Of a DNA stretch of 64,000 nt, positions 60,349-64,000 are shown one piece after another (position 1 is the stretch's first letter; every line of letters starts with the position of its first letter). The DNA lies in assembly GCA_946406115.1 (NCBI GenBank), contig OX291557.1, forward strand, positions 8,216,501 to 8,280,500, read 5' to 3'. Origin of the DNA: Apoda limacodes (lineage: Eukaryota > Arthropoda > Insecta > Lepidoptera > Limacodidae). Under the pieces are notes generated by a model. That model saw only the letters and a list, made by a program, of their open reading frames with translations. It made no database searches and was not told where the DNA came from. Position numbers and translations under genes: made by a program.

Positions 60349-60369
60349 AAAACCTGTAACAGGTTTTTT
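60349..60369. repeat. Short hairpin
   Basis: AAAAACCTG, a 3-base loop TAA, then CAGGTTTTT: a 9-bp perfect stem. It resembles a bacterial terminator in shape, but in this eukaryotic intron that function is not implied. Confidence 0.5.
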
Positions 60370-60594
60370 TATGACCTTTTTGTGGTACCACAATTATCAG
60401 TTTAGCCAATATTCTTTGGTGAAAAAAGTTGTTTGCTAACAACTATGTTCTTTAAAACTATTTATAATATTTCTGTTACAAAAGGAAAGCTTGAAAAAAG
60501 TCTTTAAAAGAATAAGATTTATTATATTTGACATCATTTTCATGGAAGTCTATATTCTTCTATTATAGAATATATATTCTATATTTATATTCTA

Positions 60595-60985
60595 GTTCAA
60601 ACCAATTTTCAGTGGAAGTATTGCATGGTAATGTACATCATTTTTTTTAGTTTTATCATTCTCTTATTTAAGAAGTTACAGGAAGTCACATTTTACCACC
60701 TTGGAAGTGTCTCTCGCGCAAACTATTCAGTTTAGAAAAAAATGATATTAGAAACCTCAATATCATTTAGTATGGGTTTGATGAAAAAAAAAATTTTGTG
60801 TTTCAGTTCTAAGTAACTCCAAAAATTTATTGTTTTTTTTTGTATTTTTGTGTGAAAACCTTAATGCGGTTCACAGAATACATATACTTACCAAGTTTCA
60901 ACAGTAAAGTTCTTATAGTTTCGGAAAAAGTGGCTGTGACATACGGACGGTTCCGTTATTTACCATATGGCTACGGACCCTTAAT
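60595..60985 (+). mobile_element. Modular lepidopteran repeat, 5'-truncated
   Basis: GTTCAAACCAATTTTCAGTG, AAGTGTCTCTCGCGCAAACT, CTTACCAAGTTTCAACAGTA and AGTTTCGGAAAAAGTGGCTG occur in the same order as at 8184-8684 and 16620-17203. The tail is partly deleted (TATGGCTACGGACCCTTAAT). Confidence 0.6.
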
Positions 60986-61092
60986 TATCTTCCATTTTTT
61001 TTGTCTTCCATTTTTTTTGCAATTTTGGGATATTTACAGCTCATAAATCATAAAAAAAAATACACCAAAAAAAACTGTAAATAATTATCATG

Positions 61093-61170
61093 TCGGCTCC
61101 GTGGCCTAGTGGGTAATGACCTGACTTCTGAACCGAAGGGCGTGGGTTCGATTCCCGCATAAGAAAACAA
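61093..61170 (+). mobile_element. tRNA-derived SINE head
   Basis: The A-box-like TGGCCTAGTGGG and B-box-like GGGTTCGATTCCC sit at tRNA spacing, and the T-arm stem (GTGGG/CCCGC) is intact. The acceptor ends do not pair and the D arm does not close, so this is a SINE, not a tRNA gene. It matches my memory of a common lepidopteran SINE (CTCCGTGGCCTAGTGGGTAA). Confidence 0.65.
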
Positions 61171-61228
61171 CTTGTGTCATGAAAATTTGTGTTTATCTTA
61201 AGGCTTTTTTAAGTATAATATATATGGA

Positions 61229-61254
61229 ATTACAATATATATATATATATATAT
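61229..61254. repeat. AT microsatellite
   Basis: About twelve AT units, close behind the SINE head. Confidence 0.85.
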
Positions 61255-61890
61255 TTGTATTCGTATCCGTTGTCTGGTTTCCATAATACAAGCTTTACTT
61301 AGTTTGGGACCAGATGGCGCTGCTGTTTATTAGCCTGAAATATTTATTTATTATCACATATACGCTAAAAATTCTGTTTAGATTAAATTTTCACTATTTT
61401 CGTGTTATGTATAATTATGTACTTTTTTTAACAGTCTAGTTAGCAATATTTTTATTTTTCATTTAAACTGCAATTCACTGCATCTTAGTACTGCTTCTAA
61501 CTTAAAATTTATATAATTATATTTTTTATCAAAGATGGTAATTTCTAAGGAGCCTGTAAATATCGCAAAATAATAATACTATTTTTAATACAATAATATA
61601 TAAATTTAATCTAAAATTCGCGTCATTAATACTAAGACTTCTATATTAGATTTTTTATACCAAAATATACTTATGAAGCTACTGCGGAATGCATTAACGC
61701 AACGCCATAGTAATTAAAAGCGTAAATTTTGTTTGCTTTTCATGTCTGACATCACCACTATACATCACCGATCAAGTCTAGTACTGAATCAGTCTGAAAT
61801 ATAACTTAAGAACTAAATTCGATCCGAACAGTTTTTCAGTTTCAAAGCTGTGTTTTGTGTCGGTGCATTGTGCTATTGAATGTCATTGTA

Positions 61891-61943
61891 ATGGATATAA
61901 TGGATCTTTTAGATCATCTATTTTCCGATCTAACCACGTACAC
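61891..61943 (+). CDS. Candidate alternative first coding exon downstream of the large exon
   Basis: An ATG at 61891 opens 17 codons plus two bases, ending at CAC|GTAAGTA (donor at 61944). The peptide reads MDIMDLLDHLFSDLTTY, with the next codon split. It ends in phase 2, the same phase as the large exon, so both could splice to the same next exon beyond the window and give a short isoform that skips the repeat-rich region. TCAGT initiator-like motifs lie at 61788-61792 and 61836-61840. No homologue is recognised, and it could instead begin an unrelated gene or be fortuitous. Confidence 0.3.
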
Positions 61944-64000
61944 GTAAGTACCGAGTGTATAACATTTTTGCTTCAGTAAGATCTGGGTCAACGGTAACGT
62001 AATGCCGTTCTTGCAAGCAATTTGGGTCACCTTTGAGAAAATGACACATAATATAAACACCTACACAATTGGTATTTTTACTGCTATTATTCAATCGATT
62101 TTCGAAGTTCATGTTCTTTGTATTTTGTACGACAGTAATATTATTTTATGTGTTTCCTATTTCGTTTCGTTACTGTCTTGCATTTTTTTTGTTAAATAAT
62201 TTTCTATTTTAGGGTTAACTTAGTATATTTAGATATTTTACTAACGGTGTTGTTACTTTACTATGGGACTCTTAAATAAGGGTTGACTTAGATTTGTAAT
62301 ATCCTTTGCTGCTTGTAGAATTACAAGCCTCCAACAGCTACAGCAATCACTCAGCAGCGGGCATTATTTGCAACGTTCACGTTTCACACTGCGAAGGATA
62401 CACGCATGTCCATTGTCAATTACTTTCAAAGTTAATTTTAGGTATAACTTTGCAATTGAAATAGATATAAAGTATTTGTGTACAAGCTTTTTCTTAAAGA
62501 TATCTCTTCTATGTTTATTTCATTTTATATTTAGACTAGTTTATTCCCGCGACTTAGTCTGTGTAAACTTTTAAAAAGAAAAGCTTGGTGCAGCATTATC
62601 TGATTATGGTTTAACCTACAAAAATATTCCGATTCTCATATAAATTAGTATGTACTATTTTGCCCTCTTGGTTATTTTCCAAAAAAAACGTTGAAATAAG
62701 TCAATTTTAATTTTCAACCTTAAGGCCAAATACCAATTTTTATGAATTTTGCATTTCACTTGGCTTTTCAATGCCAAAGTAAAAATACCATAGTCCTACC
62801 ATACGCTCCTTGGATGCGACAGACGTTGAGAGGACTAGGACAGATAAAGAAATCAAATGAGATCGATACTACAGTTCTGAAGATATTGGTTACAATGATT
62901 TATTTAGTTAGTTAATTTTAGGTTGGTAAATATTATTGCTAATCAGTCAGCCTGATTAATTTAACCTCAGCTTGCATATGGACTGATTTTTTTATTAACT
63001 GGAATAAATTAGTTTATACTATTTGAAATAAGCTAGCCAACTAACAATAAACAAATTGTTTGTTGGCTGATACAATGTGTTGAGATCCATCTTTTGATAT
63101 TTCATCTCATGTGCATATGACGTACACAGCTAGTCCGCCCCCTCTCTCGGGGCGTCTCGCAGTTTCGCAGCGATAGGCTCAGCCCCTGTCAGGAAGGACT
63201 AAGGTGTAACAAGGTTAGTGTGGCTGTCTCCAACCATCTTCTGGGGATAAAAATCGTAAAAAGTCCGGTAGGTAGACAAAATTTGATATTGACAGCTGAC
63301 GTACAACTACGAAACTACTACAAAATACCTTACTATGACCTTTGGTGGTTTGTAGTGAGTTAGTTTAAGTTGGATTATTTTGAATTGAAGATAATGGACC
63401 GTCGTTGTGAAGTCATTTGATCATTTGTAGTCAAAATTGTCGTTTGTTTATGTGTCGTAGACCGCTCTCTGAGAAGGCAACTAGATTTGAAAACAAAAAC
63501 TCTGCATTAATTAAGGCTAATTATAAATTATGTTCAAATTCTTGTTAAAACCATAATTCATTGACGGGAACGGGTCTTTTGTGTTCTCAAAAGGCAAAAT
63601 CGAAGGCAATGTACAATTGTGTAATTGCTTAACTCAATGTTTTGTTGAATAGGATTTCAAGGAGGTGTATTGTGTTTATGTAAATGATTTACCGCTTAAA
63701 GTATTTTATGTTTCCAAATGTACAGAATATACATTTAAAGTTATTTATAATTAAAAATAGTTGTTTTACTTGTAATGGGAGATTATATAATATCTATGTC
63801 TACATAGTTTGAAAATACCAGTGGGCGTTTTTCATAACTAAGCAATTAGGTTAAAAGTTGTAATAAATGTGAAGTAGTATATTTTTAATCTCAATTCTAA
63901 CACTACCCGCGCACCCCCCCTTTTATTTAATTGGCCGATAGTTTTGTTTCTTGAAACTGTGTAATCTGTTGGCCGATAAATCAATCGAAAGTGCGTGCGG

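Larger units (their letters stand above)
59605..64000 (+). other. Intron downstream of the large exon (runs off the window)
   Basis: It begins with GTAAGA after the large exon. No in-frame coding exon continuing the protein is recognisable to the right edge. It holds a modular lepidopteran repeat (60.6-61.0 kb), a SINE (61.1 kb), an AT microsatellite and the candidate first exon at 61891. The 61944-64000 part is plain AT-rich DNA apart from a slightly GC-rich patch at about 63130-63240 of unknown nature. Confidence 0.6.

Noticed and set aside
60349..60369. Rho-independent terminator
   Set aside because: The stem and T-run look right, but the context is a eukaryotic intron, so no such role is supported.
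61093..61170. Functional tRNA gene
   Set aside because: A and B boxes and the T arm are present, but the acceptor strands do not pair and the D arm does not close. It is a SINE head.
1..64000. Prokaryotic defence system, operon or prophage
   Set aside because: No dense coding, no ribosome-binding sites and no such protein families. Composition, splicing and repeats are those of an insect nuclear genome.

Overview
The window looks like nuclear DNA of an insect, most likely a moth or butterfly. It is AT-rich, gene-poor, and spliced (a long open exon bounded by consensus AG and GTAAGA sites). It is filled with short, decayed interspersed repeats of kinds I know from lepidopteran genomes: modules headed GGGTTCCGT and tailed GCGCGAGTCCGACTCGCACTTGGCC, tRNA-derived SINEs, Helitron-like elements ending GGGCAAAAGCTAGT, and fragments of non-LTR retrotransposons. 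There is no bacterial-type gene organisation. Family names for the repeats come from memory of consensus sequences, not from a search.

One protein-coding gene is clear, on the + strand. Its main visible part is a 2,365-bp internal exon (57240-59604) encoding a very polar, basic, Ser-rich region with nine [S/G/P]-I-L-K repeats. I read it as the long N-terminal region of an insect supervillin-like protein; the gelsolin/villin-type domains would lie beyond the right edge. A small GC-rich exon at 4155-4272 has good splice sites, an open frame and an intron phase that matches, implying an intron of about 53 kb that holds most of the window. Three further short segments (7158-7170, 17875-17977, 61891-61943) have a start codon, a strong donor and a compatible phase. 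They could be alternative first exons, but the evidence for them is weak.

Layout: 1-4154, upstream intron or flank with a scrambled MITE-like repeat. 4155-4272, small exon. 4273-57239, giant intron: MITEs, lepidopteran modular repeats, a broken jockey/CR1-like reverse transcriptase (12.6-14.3 kb), a nested Helitron-like insertion (16.5-17.4 kb), SINEs (23.8, 27.9, 41.8, 46.8, 56.1 kb), a roughly 40-bp minisatellite (29.5 kb), a 5S-rRNA-like segment (31.0 kb), a LINE 3' end (37.3 kb), a near-perfect 41-bp inverted repeat (51.1 kb) and several short tandem duplications. 57240-59604, large exon. 59605-64000, next intron with a SINE, another modular repeat and a possible alternative first exon.

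The most interesting biology is in the large exon: four of the nine repeats fit the PP1 phosphatase docking consensus (SILK motif), several are followed by a basic-Ser-acidic patch, and a RLSF segment that fits the RVxF consensus lies just downstream. The region may be a multivalent, phosphorylation-tuned phosphatase docking array. This is inference from motifs only.
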